From the NCBI GenBank assembly GCA_947034885.2, contig OX344749.2:5223501-5287500 (forward strand): a stretch of 64,000 nt of DNA, written 5' to 3'. Source of the DNA: Thuidium tamariscinum. Lineage: Eukaryota > Streptophyta > Bryopsida > Hypnales > Thuidiaceae. Within the stretch, counting starts at the first letter, position 1. Every line of letters starts with the position of its first letter. The notes below the pieces were generated by a model. That model saw nothing but the letters and a program-made list of their open reading frames with translations. It ran no database searches and was not told where the DNA came from. This document shows positions 11,583 to 24,052 of the stretch, one piece after another. Both the position numbers and the translations under genes were made by a program.

Positions 11583-13766
11583 ATGGCGGGTGTGAAGGGC
11601 GCGGTGCATATTAACGTGGCGACGGCAATGGCCATCGCGGGTCGGGCGTCGCGCGCTTGCGACGTGTGTGGGTCGCAGCGTGCGCGCTGGTACTGCGAAG
11701 CGGACAATGCGCACCTGTGCCACCGCTGCGACCAGAGCGTGCACTCCGCGAACGCTCTGGCGCGGCGTCACGAGCGCGTCCGCCTGACGCCCACCTCGCA
11801 GCCCCCTGCTAAGAAGCCACAACAGCAGACACAGCCCTCCAACAAGAAAAACTCACACAACCCCCCGCGACCGCCCCCGTCGTCGCTGCCCTCCCGCAAG
11901 CGCTCGCGTCTCTCGCGTCGCCCGAATCCGCACGCGCACGCGCCAGCGGAGGCCGCGCACCTCAAGCCACGCCGCAACCACGCCAAGGTGAAATCCGAAG
12001 GCGGGGTGAGCCGCGAAGAGCCCCATGAAGTCCCCAACTTCATCACCGTCAACATTCAGGAGTCGCCGATCTCCTTCACGCACGACAGCGCCACGGCCAT
12101 GTCCATGGCCGAGTTTTGCAAGGAACGCGCTACGGCCGCGATGGCGTCGGCTTACGTGGATACTTACGAGGATCTCAGCAGCGGCGACTCGGGTCCCGAC
12201 TTCCTCGTCCCCAGCGGCTACCTCGACGACTTCGAGAGCGCCATCGGCGCCCCCATCAAAGGGACGCCGTCCACTGACATGGACAATAGCTTCTCGCTCG
12301 ACTTAAACGACGAGCACTACGAGGATTACCCCCTGGACTTCTCGGACATCGTCGGTGGGGATGCCTTTGAGGGAGATTGCGGTGAGACTGTTGACGAAGG
12401 CGACGCCGACGCCGACGCCGATGCTACCACTCCCACTGCCACTGCTACTGCCACAACAGAAGAAGCTCCCCATGTCGACCCCCCGCCCCCCTTCTCTCAC
12501 AAAGTCAAGCACGAATACAACGCGGAGAACAACACCGATATCGTGAAGAAGGAGATCGCGGCGCTCTTGCGAAGCTCCGAGGACGCGAAGCCCGCCCCGT
12601 CGTTGTTGCGACTGAACTACGAAGATGTGCTGTCCGCATGGTCGGATCGAAGCTTGTGGACTGACGGGAAACGGCCGCAGACGGTGCCAGATGATTCGAA
12701 CTCCGAGGCCACGGTAGGATCCCTGTCATGAGAAATCCTGTGCATGCAGCTCGCATTTCATGAATCTGTTACATGACGGTTCGTGAAATCACATTCTGAT
12801 GATGGTGCTTGTTGGTTTGGGGTTCAGGGGGGTCACATGGATGTGGGTCTTGTGCCGGATCTGAGTCACCAAGGAGCGCCGGGCGTCCCTGGTGGCGATG
12901 GCGGACGCGAGGCGCGCGTGAATCGGTACCGCGAGAAGCGGCGGACGCGACTGTTCTCGAAGAAAATCCGTTACGAGGTTCGCAAGCTGAATGCGGAGCG
13001 GCGGCCTCGCATGAAGGTCAGTTGCATGCAACTGCCTAAGAATTTTTGCAGGAGCAGTTATGCTTGCACAACATTGATGCTTAATGCAAACACGAATGAA
13101 TGCAGCACTCGCAGACAGTTTCGAATATTGAAATTCATTGTCACTGCATACAACTGCAGTAGTCTGAAATTGACTGTCGAATGTGCCAAATGCTAAAACC
13201 AACTCGTAAATGCTATAACCAACTTTTGGGGACTTTTAATGAACTTCAACGAAGGTTGTTACAACAACATCAAGGAGGTTTCATCAAGTTTCAGGAAACG
13301 TTTGGATACCCTTACGATTTAGCACTTAAGATTTAGCAATTACTAGTCATTGGAAAACTGCGTGAATGAAAAAATGACACATTTAGCATTTTGTCAGAAG
13401 AGATTGGGTTGATGGTATGCTTGGTCTTGGTTGAAGTGTCTTGCGAACGCTGGTTTGGATGAGTTCCGGGTTTATGCAATTGCATATTCAGAGGGCAGTG
13501 TAACCTAGAGTTCCACGAACTGGTCTTGTTTTTCAAAACTGTGGTCAACTCAAAAGTGTCAGACCTCTCATTTCAAGTATTGACGTAACAGTTTTAAGTG
13601 AACTAGCTTGATTTCGTGGAGCCCTTACTTTTACTGCGAGAACTCAAGTTCAATTTCTGGATTGTTGCTGCCCTATTTCGATGGTGTGGATGGCCTTGAT
13701 TTCTGAAGGTTTGACTTTGGATTTGCGCAGGGTCGATTTGTGAAGCGAACACCCGGAAGTTCATGA
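11583..13766 (+). CDS. COL: CONSTANS-like protein, one B-box plus CCT (COL6/COL16 type)
   Basis: Three exons were reconstructed: 11583-12713, 12828-13016 and 13731-13766. Both introns (114 and 714 nt) are GT-AG and phase 0, giving 451 residues and a TGA stop. The N-terminal B-box has the full zinc-ligand spacing: C26, C29, C38, D41, C46, C49, H54, H63. It ends in the typical [14 protein letters not shown]. There is no second B-box. A basic region follows, then acidic stretches, an Asp-Ala/Thr-Ala microsatellite repeat (about 273-294), and a conserved-looking [16 protein letters not shown] segment. The CCT domain (about 404-446) begins [20 protein letters not shown]. It is split by intron 2, so the last exon supplies only GRFVKR plus five residues. 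One B-box plus CCT matches BBX structure group III (Arabidopsis COL6, COL7, COL8, COL16), nuclear transcription regulators of light and developmental responses. The in-frame TTG upstream is not used as start; ATG 11583 is the first in-frame ATG. Exon 1 is very GC-rich compared with its surroundings. Confidence 0.93.
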
Positions 13767-13994
13767 TAACATCCCAAATCTCAAAACCTGTACCAACAGA
13801 AGAGAAATCAGTAAGCCAAACACCTGGACATGGGGATGGGAAAAATGTGTACAGCTTCATGTTTTGAATGTGGAAGCTCATTGGAAACTGTGAATGAATG
13901 AAAGAATTGAAGGGGCTGTTGATTTATGAGTGCTTTGATAGTTTGTGGATGTTGTGAAGTTCAGTTAGTGTTGTTGTAACATAGCAGTGAAGGT

Positions 13995-14019
13995 AGAGAG
14001 AGCGAGAGAGAGAGCGAGA
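13995..14019. repeat. GA-rich microsatellite
   Basis: A run of GA dinucleotides broken by two GCGA words, about 230 bp after the stop codon of the CONSTANS-like gene, so probably in its 3' UTR. Confidence 0.8.
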
Positions 14020-17000
14020 TTGGCCCAGTGTTGTTCAAATGCAGTTTAGTAGTCGGTCAGATAGGAGCCAACAGGTAGGCCTGTACTGTACAAACAAAGC
14101 GCCTGACGGACTCTGTTGCGAGTCCTTGTACAACCAAACCAAAAGCGTGCACACAGATATTTTTTAACTACCCTCCTCAGGCGGTTGTTAGTATGATAGT
14201 GTTTGCCTTTTTTCTCTCAGCTGGCCCCAAACGGTGCTTTGCCTCAAAAAAAAGTTCAGTTAGTTTTGTGGAGATTCAATTGATGGTGTTTTGGATTGCG
14301 GGGAGTATCTGTGATTTCTTTTATCACAAAGATGCGAGTGCAACTCTCATTGCCGCAATGGTCAGTGGCCCCACGTCGATGAACTTACATTACAAACTCC
14401 ATGTCTCTGTTGGGTTTCCTGGGTTCCCCCAGAAATGCATTGTGTGAAAGATTTGCTTGTCTGTAGTGAATGGATGATGGTTTGAAAAGTGCATGTCATC
14501 GAATTCATAAAGCTTCAATGGAGAGGGAATCTAGAGGGGGAGAGGGAAGTTGGGAGCACCTCCAAACTTCAATTGAGCATAGTTACTGTTATTAAATATA
14601 AATTATTTTTCTATTAAACCTTTTTGGCAATCAGAAGAGGATTCGGATGCTTTGTAGTATGTATCTTATGATCACTAATAAAAAAGGGAATAAATTGGAA
14701 TTGAATTTTGGATGCAGTATTATGATCTAATAAAATTTTAATGATTAATCTTAGGAGGACACCGGTCTCTGAAAAAAAACCCAGAAGAATTCATTTGAAG
14801 TCAACCTATTGTAGAAGATCTCCTCTTTCCACTCCTAATGGTGAAGATGAATAGTTTGTTGTTCTATCCTCCACAATAAAATTCCTATCTGCAGTGTTAT
14901 TTCTGGTTAACTAGATGACCTTTTAGTTTGAGCTTTTCTAGGTTAAACTGGCCCTTTTCATTAGCAATGTTGAAAGTCATAATCCTTTATGCTCCAGCTG
15001 CCAAGTGGGAGTTGATGAAACCATCCTCCATAGATTTTTGCACTGTGAAAAAACTCGCCAGTTCTTTACTCCACCCTTCATATACCCAAATCCTCGGACA
15101 CTTGGCCTTCTCTCACATGGCAACAATGTATTCTAGGTTTGAAACTCCCACGTCAGCTTCTCAAAGGATCTTCGATGTGGTCACTCTTCAGGGGTCCGTG
15201 ACCTGGGTAGCCTGGTTGCAGACCTCTGCCTCTTAGTTTTGGCTAGCTGCTTTCAGTTGTTCTTTTTGTTTTGGTTGTTAAATTGAAAAGCTTAAATATC
15301 CCCCGCTGAGGCCTGGTTGGATGTACTGTGTTCCTTATCAATGGAATTTGGTCCGTTTGTTTCAAAACAAAACAAAGTCATAATCCTTGGAGGAGTCGGT
15401 GATAAGGATAGTTTAGGAAATGTGGTCACGCAGTTCATGGACCCTTTTCAGCAATTCAGTGTTGTGGGCTCCATTGAAAACATCAGCAAATTCCGCGTGT
15501 GTTTTTAGAGTGGACAGACATGCAATTGCAATTGTAATCAGATAAACAACTCTTCCAAGAATCATCCTACTATTTCATGTAAACTACACTTGTTTTAAGA
15601 GAAATGAGAAAAGCAGGTGTAAATTAACCAGCATGATATTTGGTATGTGGACCATCTTCAAAAGTGAAAAAAGCAGGTTTGCCCACTGACCCACACAACA
15701 GCAACCCAAATAATAGTAACCTAAGTGGCTTTCATCCATTCGAGGAGCCCCATGACGAGTGGAGTTCCACCACCACCTCCAAGGCCAACAAATGGCAGCC
15801 ATCACCAGGCGAAATAAAGACTGCATTCTCATTGGGGACACAAAGGCTCGGGGGGCTCCAGTCCAGTCACAAGAGTAGCTTATTCAGCCAAAGTATGTGC
15901 CCATTGGTGGTGGGTGCAGCTTGAGGTCTTCCTTGGGACTTAAGTTAAGGGGGGCAACCCATTTCTGACCACTTAACCCCTCCATGCCCCACCAGCTAAG
16001 AAAAGCGCAGTCCACTTCATTTGTTATGATCTTGAAATGAGGATGGTGAAATAAGTTGAAATTTCTCTCAATTGGATGCATGCCTGACTACATATGTTCC
16101 AGAATACAAGGGTCCTCAGAGAGAACTCTAAGGTAGAAGGTCCTGAAATGGACCATCTAAGCACTGAATCTGAATTTCGGGCAGGTGAAACTTCTTGAAA
16201 TATTTTTCAGTAAATTTTTATTGAAAGACAAGAGGAATTGGCATCTAACCCAAGTTGTTTTACATTTTTTGGATCATTTTCGAATTAGTTATGAATTTTC
16301 AAACGAGATGTGTCGTAGGTCCCTATTTATGATCCTAGGTCCTTCTTAAAGTGTTCACTGCAGCTTCCAGAGAAAAATGGGAAAAGAAAGGGAAATGATT
16401 GGCTCTTAGATTAATGAATAATATTTTTCTTGATTCATTCAATGACTATAGACGTCAATTTAGTAACCACATCCAATCCATTCAACCACCATTTATAGGG
16501 TCCATTCTTATTGCCTGCTTCATTTCAAGACCTCCTACCTTAACATGCCATCCAAACTCAAGTGTTGATGGGTTAAGAGTCAGCTTCCATGTGAGCTGGG
16601 CTAGTAGAACTTGAAAGGGAGAGCTACAGTAAGAAGTGAGTAATGACACTTCTATATGGACCCAATGGGTGGGGAGATGTCGAGTAAGAAAAGCACACAT
16701 AATGATTTCGTTGAAGTTTGACCAATATCCACCAATGGGCTCGTCCGCCAACATCGGAGAAACTTGAAATCCTCCTTCTCCGCTCAGTGAGGCTAGCAAA
16801 ACAATTAGTGGGAGCTTCTTGTTTTCTATTACTTTTTCTATTGGCCCAACTTACATGGAAGCTGGCCCTAAGAGCATTTCCACGAGCCTCAGGGAGTGAC
16901 TCAGGCAGTAAGCTAACTCGGGAAATGGCTAGGCCTGGGCAAATAAATTGCCCCACGGGAGGCACGGCCAAGCAAAAAGAAAGGCTAGGCCCAACCAAAT

Positions 17001-17950
17001 TTAAAGATGGCATGGCCACAGGGAGAAAACTTCAACGGGCTTGGTGTGCCTTTTTTTTAATTTAATTCCTATCTTTGAGATACTTTACCATTGACTAATG
17101 GCTTATTTTCTTGGAATCCACAATAAAGTGCCTCGAAGTCCAAAATTGTTTGTTCCCCGTGCTCATTTGGGGCGTTGGGGCGGGGGAAATTTCTTTGGCT
17201 GGGCCCGAGTTTCTTCAATGCCTTGGCAAGCACCCCCTAGCCATGCCTCTCTTGTGCGCAACCTGTGGGGATGTTCTGAAGGGTGCACTTACATACTAGC
17301 CTAGTAGGCAACAACAATGTGCCTTTAAGCAATAAGACCAAAAAGGCTTTACCTATTGTCTTGCCAAGGTGGGCAAATGGGAAAGGAGGAGGAAAAGTTT
17401 CACCAATTTTGGTGGAGAATCTCTTTGGTGAAGATTTGGCAAACTTGAGAGAATATAATATGTGTGCTTTTCTAATTGTATCCCTCCCACCCACTAGGTC
17501 CACATAAAAAGTGCAAAAACTATTTTCTCTTATAGTGCTCCCTATAAAGTTTCTTTTCCCATTGATACATGTAAGGAGGCCCTAAGCAATTGAGCATACC
17601 TAGAATACAAATATGTTGAGGGGGAAATTTTCACATGTACAAAAATTGGTTTGAAAGGAATTTTCTATTTTTTGAAAACTTGATTTTCCTAAAGAAAGTT
17701 ATTATGAATTTACTAGGTGAAGATTTTGTTCATCCCATACTAGTCTTATAGGTCAACTTATTTCCAACCAAGAGCTGATTGTAAAATTGAGAGTGCTTCA
17801 TTACCATGTGTCATTTTAGTGAGTGGGAGTATTGTTCTCAACTATAATGTGTTGGAACTAATCAAAAATATCCCACTTTACCTTGCCAAAATGGAGGAGT
17901 GCCTTTTTTTTCTTTTAGTTTTTGAGAAAGTGCCAAGATGGAGAACACTA
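14020..17950. other. Gene-free stretch; 3' flank of the CONSTANS-like gene, then repeats
   Basis: The first few hundred bases are probably 3' UTR and flank. Further on there is a possible LINE-like remnant (listed separately). An inverted pair AGCTTCCATGTGAGCTGGGC (16582) and its near complement (about 16845) may be arms of a small element. No gene with a recognisable product. Confidence 0.45.
14910..15420 (+). other. Possible LINE-type remnant (zf-RVT-like)
   Basis: One frame reads LHRFLHCEKTRQFFTPPF, which resembles the His/Cys-rich zf-RVT tail of plant non-LTR retrotransposons (HLFLHCPFARxFW). Another frame downstream leads into a 3'-end-like stretch rich in TTTTTGTTTTGGTTGTT and AAAACAAAACAAAG. 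Frames are broken throughout. The call rests on weak motif similarity and could be chance. Confidence 0.22.
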
Positions 17951-19302
17951 AACCCCTAAAGGACCAAGCTGCATTTTTTGGCAACATAGGGATTTTGGGT
18001 AGTTCACTACAAATGAAAATAGTAACTACATTTTTTGAAATTTTTTAGGATGAGGGGACAAGGAGTGCCTTACCACTGCACCAATTTTTATTTCATTTGA
18101 ATCTGTCCATGAAAAGTTATAGGAGGAAATGTCATTTTCAATGGACAAGGGCAGCATGGTCAGGATTATTAACACTAGAGCAAAAATTACAAGTTCATGC
18201 CTAAAAGAGCTTGGACAGGGCTGTGGGCAGGGCTTTGGACCAGATTTAGGTTGGGTACTTCACTAACATTTTTTTGGTCCCACACATTTGTGTCAATGTC
18301 TAAAGAGGTGGTGGCATTGTGGCAAGGGGTGGTTGATCCATGACTCTACTAAACTTTAGAAGTTCACACATAATTAAAATACAAAAATAGACCAATACAA
18401 CATAGAATAATGCATTGTTGAATTTTTAATTAATTAATTAATTAAATTTTTTTAAAATTGCAGTCTAGTATGAATAGCAATGGTGCAAGTTTGATTGTTG
18501 TTTTTTTTGGGGGAAAAAAAAATTCAACAATTTCTTCACAGCATGCGTTAGATAAAACAATGTTTTTTCTTTATGGAAGAGGGGAGCATCATGGATGTGG
18601 AAATTAGTCTTGCATGTGGCAAGAAGAATATAGGCAAAGGACATGTACTAGTTATCCTATGTCAGGGGTCTTTCCATAGTCTAAAGCCAATATTTCCAAC
18701 TGCCTTGTACTTCACCACCTTTGTTTCAAAACATAGATTGATCAAGGTTGTCAAAGCTACATATTTTGGGCAATTTGAGTGTTTTTTCCTCAACTTGTAG
18801 GCCTTCCTCATATTTAGAACTCCACCATTCACTTTTTGAAGAAATTAATGTATGTGCAAGTTATAAATTGTTGAAAAAAAGGCTTTGTATCAGATTTTTT
18901 TCCAAACTAGTTTTCTACTAGAATTTTTAGGTACATGTTCCCTAATTTGAAATGTTTTGGAATTTTCTAAACATGTTCCCAACTTTGTCATGAAAAGCAA
19001 GAAAATAAAGTTTAAATAAAAAAGTGAAATTATCTTGTGCAAAAGCCTCCCCAAAATAGAGCTTCCCAAAATTTGGATGCCCCTAAAAAACATCTTCTTC
19101 CACTTCAAACACTATAATCTTGCAATTTGTACAGTCAAAAACTCCCATTTTTTTACTACAATATAATGAAGTAGTCTAATACTAGATTTTACGATAAAAT
19201 GCACCAAAATTTCATTCATCAATTTGGAGGGGACCTTGCCATCAAAACAGTCCATTTTGATTGTTTTTGGGTGAAACACTATCAAAGAACTTTAGGGGTT
19301 AA
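17951..19302 (-). mobile_element. TIR repeat R3, copy 1 (about 1.35 kb)
   Basis: The left end is AACCCCTAAAGGACCAAG and the right end GAACTTTAGGGGTTAA, giving an inverted repeat of about 11 bp. Both ends recur at 49569-50500 in the opposite orientation. Near the right end the block CTTCAAACACTATAATCTTG, followed by CAATTTGTACAG, matches the complement of 49750-49775. Internal ORFs are short and unrelated to known proteins. Probably a non-autonomous DNA transposon of unassigned superfamily. Confidence 0.65.
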
Positions 19303-19689
19303 AATTGGATGAAGTATTGTATTTCTATGTACATTCATCTTTTGGACCAACAAACACTTTACAACTATATTCATGTACTTTTTTTTAATCCAAATTAAGT
19401 AATTCCATCTATATTTTGAATAGAAATGAAAAATTTATATTGAAAAGAGATGACTTGTTTCTAACAAAAAGCATAAATTTATTTTGAAATGGTGCAATTT
19501 AGCACCACGGTTTCTAAAAATAGAGGTGATCGAGGGCGATCAAGAATAAGTTGCCTCCTCTTCATTAAAATAAGTTAAGGTAAAGGCGCCCCCCCCCCCC
19601 CAATCAACAATCACTAGAGTGACATATTTTCAAACAAGGTTGCTACTCAATATCACTACCCTAATCATGTCTAGAATTGCTTATTTGAT

Positions 19690-19935
19690 CAATTATTGAT
19701 GCCTTTACCTTAATCCTATAAAGACGTTGCCGATCAAAATTTATGGCCCAATAAATGATAGAGAATTCTTGTATGTAAGATAAAAGTGCAATATGTTCAT
19801 CCTTAGAATTTGGTGCAAAAAGGGAAGGTCATGAACAATAGTTTGGTCTCCCATGAATACTTTTGAATTTTGTTTAAGTAGATATTTCGTGCACTTGCAA
19901 AAAGGATGATTTCCACAAAGAACCACCCATCCTTG
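19690..19935 (+). repeat. Dispersed repeat R1, copy 2
   Basis: Aligned by eye with 1377-1610 and 30145-30368. It shares TTCATCCTTAGAATT, the GGTCTCCCATGAATACTTTT region and AAAAGGATGATTTCCACA. Confidence 0.6.
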
Positions 19936-19956
19936 CCCATCCTCGCAAGGTTAAAA

Positions 19957-20095
19957 GGGATGTTTCATACTACATCTGTCCAAGTTGAGAGGCCATCGAT
20001 TCCACCAATCAGATTTTAGAAACCATGAATTTCACTAATCTGATTTGAGAAAACCATGGCCTCTCGACTTGGATGGCCATAGTGTGAAATGCCCC
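19957..20095. mobile_element. Tourist-like foldback MITE, copy 1
   Basis: Begins GGGATGTTTCATACTACATC and ends with GGCCATAGTGTGAAATGCCCC, an inverted repeat, followed by TTA. The interior carries two direct copies of a CCACCAATCAGATTT...AAACCATG unit. It is the same family as 44458-44596 and 44605-44743. The left flank has TTA three bases further out (19951-19953), so the duplication is imperfect here. Confidence 0.75.
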
Positions 20096-20098
20096 TTA

Positions 20099-20482
20099 AC
20101 CCCTTCAAAGTGTCCAATGGAATTGATCTGAAAGGAGGAATTTCCCGGCCATGCATTTCAGTTATGGAGCATTGTTGGCGCAGCCAGTGACGACAGACAG
20201 ACTGTCCCAGTGACAGGGAAGCGATGGATTTGTTGTCGCGAAGCATGTGAGTAAGTTAAGTTAAATCTGCTTCCATGACCGGGACCTCCATTGGGCCCCT
20301 GGCTCTTGCAGGAAGTGGCCGGGCATTCATTCTGGCACCCATGTCATGATGCATGGCTGTGATCAGGATGTGCAGTCCCGGGGGAACACCACATCAATCG
20401 CATCAGTCAAGGGCGCGGTCGGGAGGGCAAAGTTGATAAGGCAGGAGGCTCAAACTCCGACAGGGCATTTTGAACCAAACAT
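20099..20482. other. Unexplained GC-rich island
   Basis: Noticeably GC-richer than its flanks, with words such as CAGTCCCGGGGGAACACC and GGGCGCGGTCGGGAGGG. No protein-like ORF in any frame and no terminal repeats found. It could be an old gene or transposon fragment. Confidence 0.4.
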
Positions 20483-20755
20483 GACTTAGAGGTACATTTT
20501 GCTTTCTACAACATACCAAAATGTACAAACTGTGTACATTCTAGGAGGTGGTTGCTTTTAGAGCCTTGTGGTTTTCAACTTCAAAATTTCATAACTAATT
20601 TCACAAAGCTCGAAAAAATTTCATATGAAACAACTTGGGTTGGATGTCATTTCCTCTTGTCTTTCAAAGAAAATTTATTGATAAATATTTCAAGATGTTT
20701 TCCCTGCCCCAAATTCAACTTTAGTGCTTAGACTGTCGCTTTATGGACTTCCTAC
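20483..20755 (+). repeat. Dispersed repeat R4, copy 1
   Basis: About 270 bp that aligns colinearly by eye with 43850-44131. Shared words include ACATGACT, GTACATTTTGCTTTCT, AGGAGGTGGT.GCTTTT, TTGTCTTTCAA and ATATTTCAAGATGTTT. No ORF. Confidence 0.7.
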
Positions 20756-21256
20756 CTGAAGGCCGGCGGAGCCTTGGGAGGGAAGAGGTGCCCAACAGGT
20801 TTTTTTAGTGATTTAGCCTTTTCTAAGTACCAATGATAATTTTGGATGAACTTTTGATGGAGTGGCTATGTATATTCATTTTAGGGAGAAAATAGTTTTG
20901 CTCAAGAAATGAACATTAGTGAATTTTGGCTAGACATAGATTTTGATGAGAAAGCAAACATGCAACATATTCATCTTCATATTAGATGTATACTAGTGAG
21001 AACTCAAAATGCGATCTGATGGTTAAGATTTCGCAACTTTGTTTAGAATATGTGGCCATAGTGAGAGTGGTACAAGCAATCACGGGATTGTGCTTATTGA
21101 ATTCAATGGCGATTTGGGCTTTTGACTTGAGGCTAGATGGATATAGACAATAAGTGGATAGTGAAATTAGGCAAAAGAAACAAATTTCTACTCCTTAAAT
21201 TCGGGCTTAAATTCCTATAGTAAAATTGAAGTAGATGGATGTTGGAAAATTTTCTA
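20756..21256. other. AT-rich intergenic DNA, nothing recognised
   Basis: No ORF with family similarity and no clear repeat ends. Confidence 0.5.
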
Positions 21257-21548
21257 GGGGAGGACACTTCCCATTTTTTAATAACCTACGTGCGGCGGAA
21301 TATAGGGTACATTTAAATAGTCTTAGGTAAAATTTATAAGAAATTTACATATAAAATAGGGGACATTAAAAAGGCAAAGTGTTTTTAAAATAAAATAGGG
21401 ATGATAATAGGGATGATTTTTCCGCTTTATGGTAAAATAGGGGCTCTTTTAATGTTGCCAAGTAATGATTACAAGTAATTGATAGCCCCCCTAAAAATAC
21501 CCCACCACTGCACGTGGGTCCCCCAAATATACAAGAAGTGTCCTCCCC
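21257..21548. mobile_element. MITE with 14-bp perfect terminal inverted repeats
   Basis: GGGGAGGACACTTC at 21257-21270 and its exact complement GAAGTGTCCTCCCC at 21535-21548. Weaker pairing continues outward (AAAATTTTCTA against AGGGGAATTTT). The target duplication is not clear. No coding capacity; superfamily unassigned. Confidence 0.65.
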
Positions 21549-24052
21549 AGGGGAATTTTGGTGATTTTTAGCCAATAAAAAAATGTTGGTGCCAAGTTTT
21601 GGCATGATATTGTCGTGGAAAAAATTTAAAGATCAAACTAACACTTTATACAACTATGCCTATCAAGATGATCACCCATTTCCAATCACTTAAGTGATTC
21701 AACCTATATACGGTATGCAGGAAGTTCAAGAAAAAAAATTCCCATGTAGAGAAATTGATTTTGGAAGCATTTTTGGTATTTTTTTTACATTTTATCACTC
21801 AAAAACAAAATGACGATGAATTTTTGGAGGAAGATTTTATTTGTTCTATTTCCAATATGTAGGCAAATCTATTTCCAACTATAAGATGGTTATAGAATCA
21901 ATGTAAGTGATAATTGTGGCTTTCAATGTACACCTTGGCAACATTTTTGTTGCTCCTCCTTGTCTTAGTGTACATGAGTTGTCCCTTCTACTACAGGTAA
22001 ACAAAAATTAAGTAGTCTAAATTGTCAACAAATGGGAGGCCAATCACATTAGAGGAGATTTGAAGGCATTATCTGACAAGAATAAGACTATACCACATCA
22101 TATATTGAATAAATCAATTAATTAATCAATTTAGTTTTCATTTTCTTAATACTTTTTGGAAAAAAAATCAATTTTTTTTCAATAATTCAAAAAATGAAGC
22201 TTTTAGGGCTAGTTTGCAGTTCCTAAACAACATAAAGAACTACCAAGGGAACAACACCGAAAGAGTCTCTTCTTGCGTTTAAATTTCATCTAATGGAAAT
22301 GGGTGATCTCCTTTAGTTAATCCCTGAGTGTCAAGTGCCTTTCCCAAAAGTAAGCCACAAACTATCACTCAAATTGGCTCCATCAATTGAAAAAGAAAAT
22401 CCAAAGATATAGTTGTTGAACTTGCAAGAGGATAAGAAAAGGTAGCTTTAAAAATTGTACAAGTTTTTACAATATGGCCTATGAGATTATAATGGTCAAA
22501 TGTCTCGTGGCAAGAAGCTAAATTTGAGGCAAAAGGACGCTTAGGACTATAGTAGCCAACCACTTCTCAATAATTATGATGTATAATTATCAACCATTGA
22601 TTTCCTATCAATTTTCTAACCAGTCTATGGTTAGAATTAGACATATATATTTAAAAATAATAGATTTCATACAATCTTGACAAAAATAATTCATGGTAAT
22701 TTTGTTCTTGGACAAGAATATGGAAAAAAATCAAATCCATCTAAAATCTTTTTCTTTGCATGGAAGAATTTCTTTCCTCCACTAAATCTAGTTGGTAGCT
22801 ATGTTGAATTCCTTAAGTAGTTGGAAATTATAGATTGAAAGCTTCTACTAAAGATTCACCAAATTTTCATTGACTTTCTTGTTGGCAAGTAGAAGGAGGT
22901 TCCAACACATCAAATATCATGGCATTTGGATAATGTATACCATTCTTATGATGGATCAAAGTTTTTTTTCTTAGTAGATGCTATCATTACTTTCTTTCTT
23001 CTACATAGGTACCCACATTTTTGCATATTGATTTTAATCACTAGAAGAAAAGTATGTTGCAGTCAACAAAATAACATGAAGTAGATTTTGTTGATTTCCT
23101 TGTTGAAAACTCTGATTTTGTATTTTTAATTTAAAGATGTGCACAAGGTGATGATGGAGGTTTTGAGTAAGTGGCATACTTAGGGTGCCTACCTTACAAT
23201 GTATTTGAATTCTAATAAAGTGAATTCACTTCTAAGATTGAGTCTCTTTTCACAAGTACAATCAATCTTTTTTCTAGAACAAAAATATAACATGTGCATT
23301 CTTTACACACGAGTTTGCATAAAGGTAAGAGTTGACTCTATTTTTTTTTGAATGCATCTATTGTGTCACCAATAGACCCTTGTTCATTTTATTCATGTTA
23401 TATTCTTGGAATTCAATTTTCCTTCAAAAATAGTTCTCACTTTCAACCCATTTCCGCTACTTAAATCTTAAATGCCCAAGGCACCAAAATCCAGTGTTTG
23501 CAAAACTTTGAAGTGAAATAAAATCTAACCTATTTCAAAGACCTCCCATTGTCTAATTCTTGAATTCCTTTGTGTTGTCCAACCCCAAGCTTACTCTCAA
23601 TGCTTGTTGTTATTCCTTCCAAGGTTGGCATTGCACCAAAGATTCCAATCTTTTGAACCCATTGAGTCCAATCCCTAGATCTTAACTTCAACATTGATGT
23701 CAATTGTATTGCCTCTCAACAACCCTTCTAAATGCTTCAATAGCACTTATTCCCATCCTCTATGAATATCTTCATTTCCAGTTGTTGGTCATTGACATCA
23801 AGTACCTTTGATCCCCTTCTCTAATCTTACCAATTCATGACAAAAATTGGCATTAGGAATGACAATGAACCCTGTCCATTTTCCATCTTATGTTGGATTT
23901 TTTTTCAAATTCATTTTCTATCTTCCTACATGGGAAATATTTCCACAAACTCTTTCTCCTCACCATCTGCTCCTGAATAGCTTAAATGATCAATTATGGT
24001 GTTTCCACCTTACAAATCATCACGAATCACAAGGGACAATGTAAGGTACCTA
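21549..24052. other. AT-rich intergenic DNA, no gene seen
   Basis: Only short ORFs (65 codons or fewer) with no family features. A TTAATTAATCAATTTAG-type low-complexity patch lies near 22115. No element ends identified. Confidence 0.55.

Noticed and set aside
12789-13202. 137-codon antisense ORF across CONSTANS-like exon 2 and intron 2
   Set aside because: Mirror of the CCT-coding strand, extending into intron; no independent support.
14193-14447. 84-codon ORF downstream of the CONSTANS-like gene
   Set aside because: Probably 3' UTR or flank; no domain and no splice evidence.
16575-16870. Possible small TIR element (AGCTTCCATGT inverted pair)
   Set aside because: Only one arm pair of about 28 imperfect bases and no clear ends or duplication.
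23043-23060. Another CACTA-like start (CACTAGAAGAAAAG)
   Set aside because: No matching inverted end within a few kilobases.
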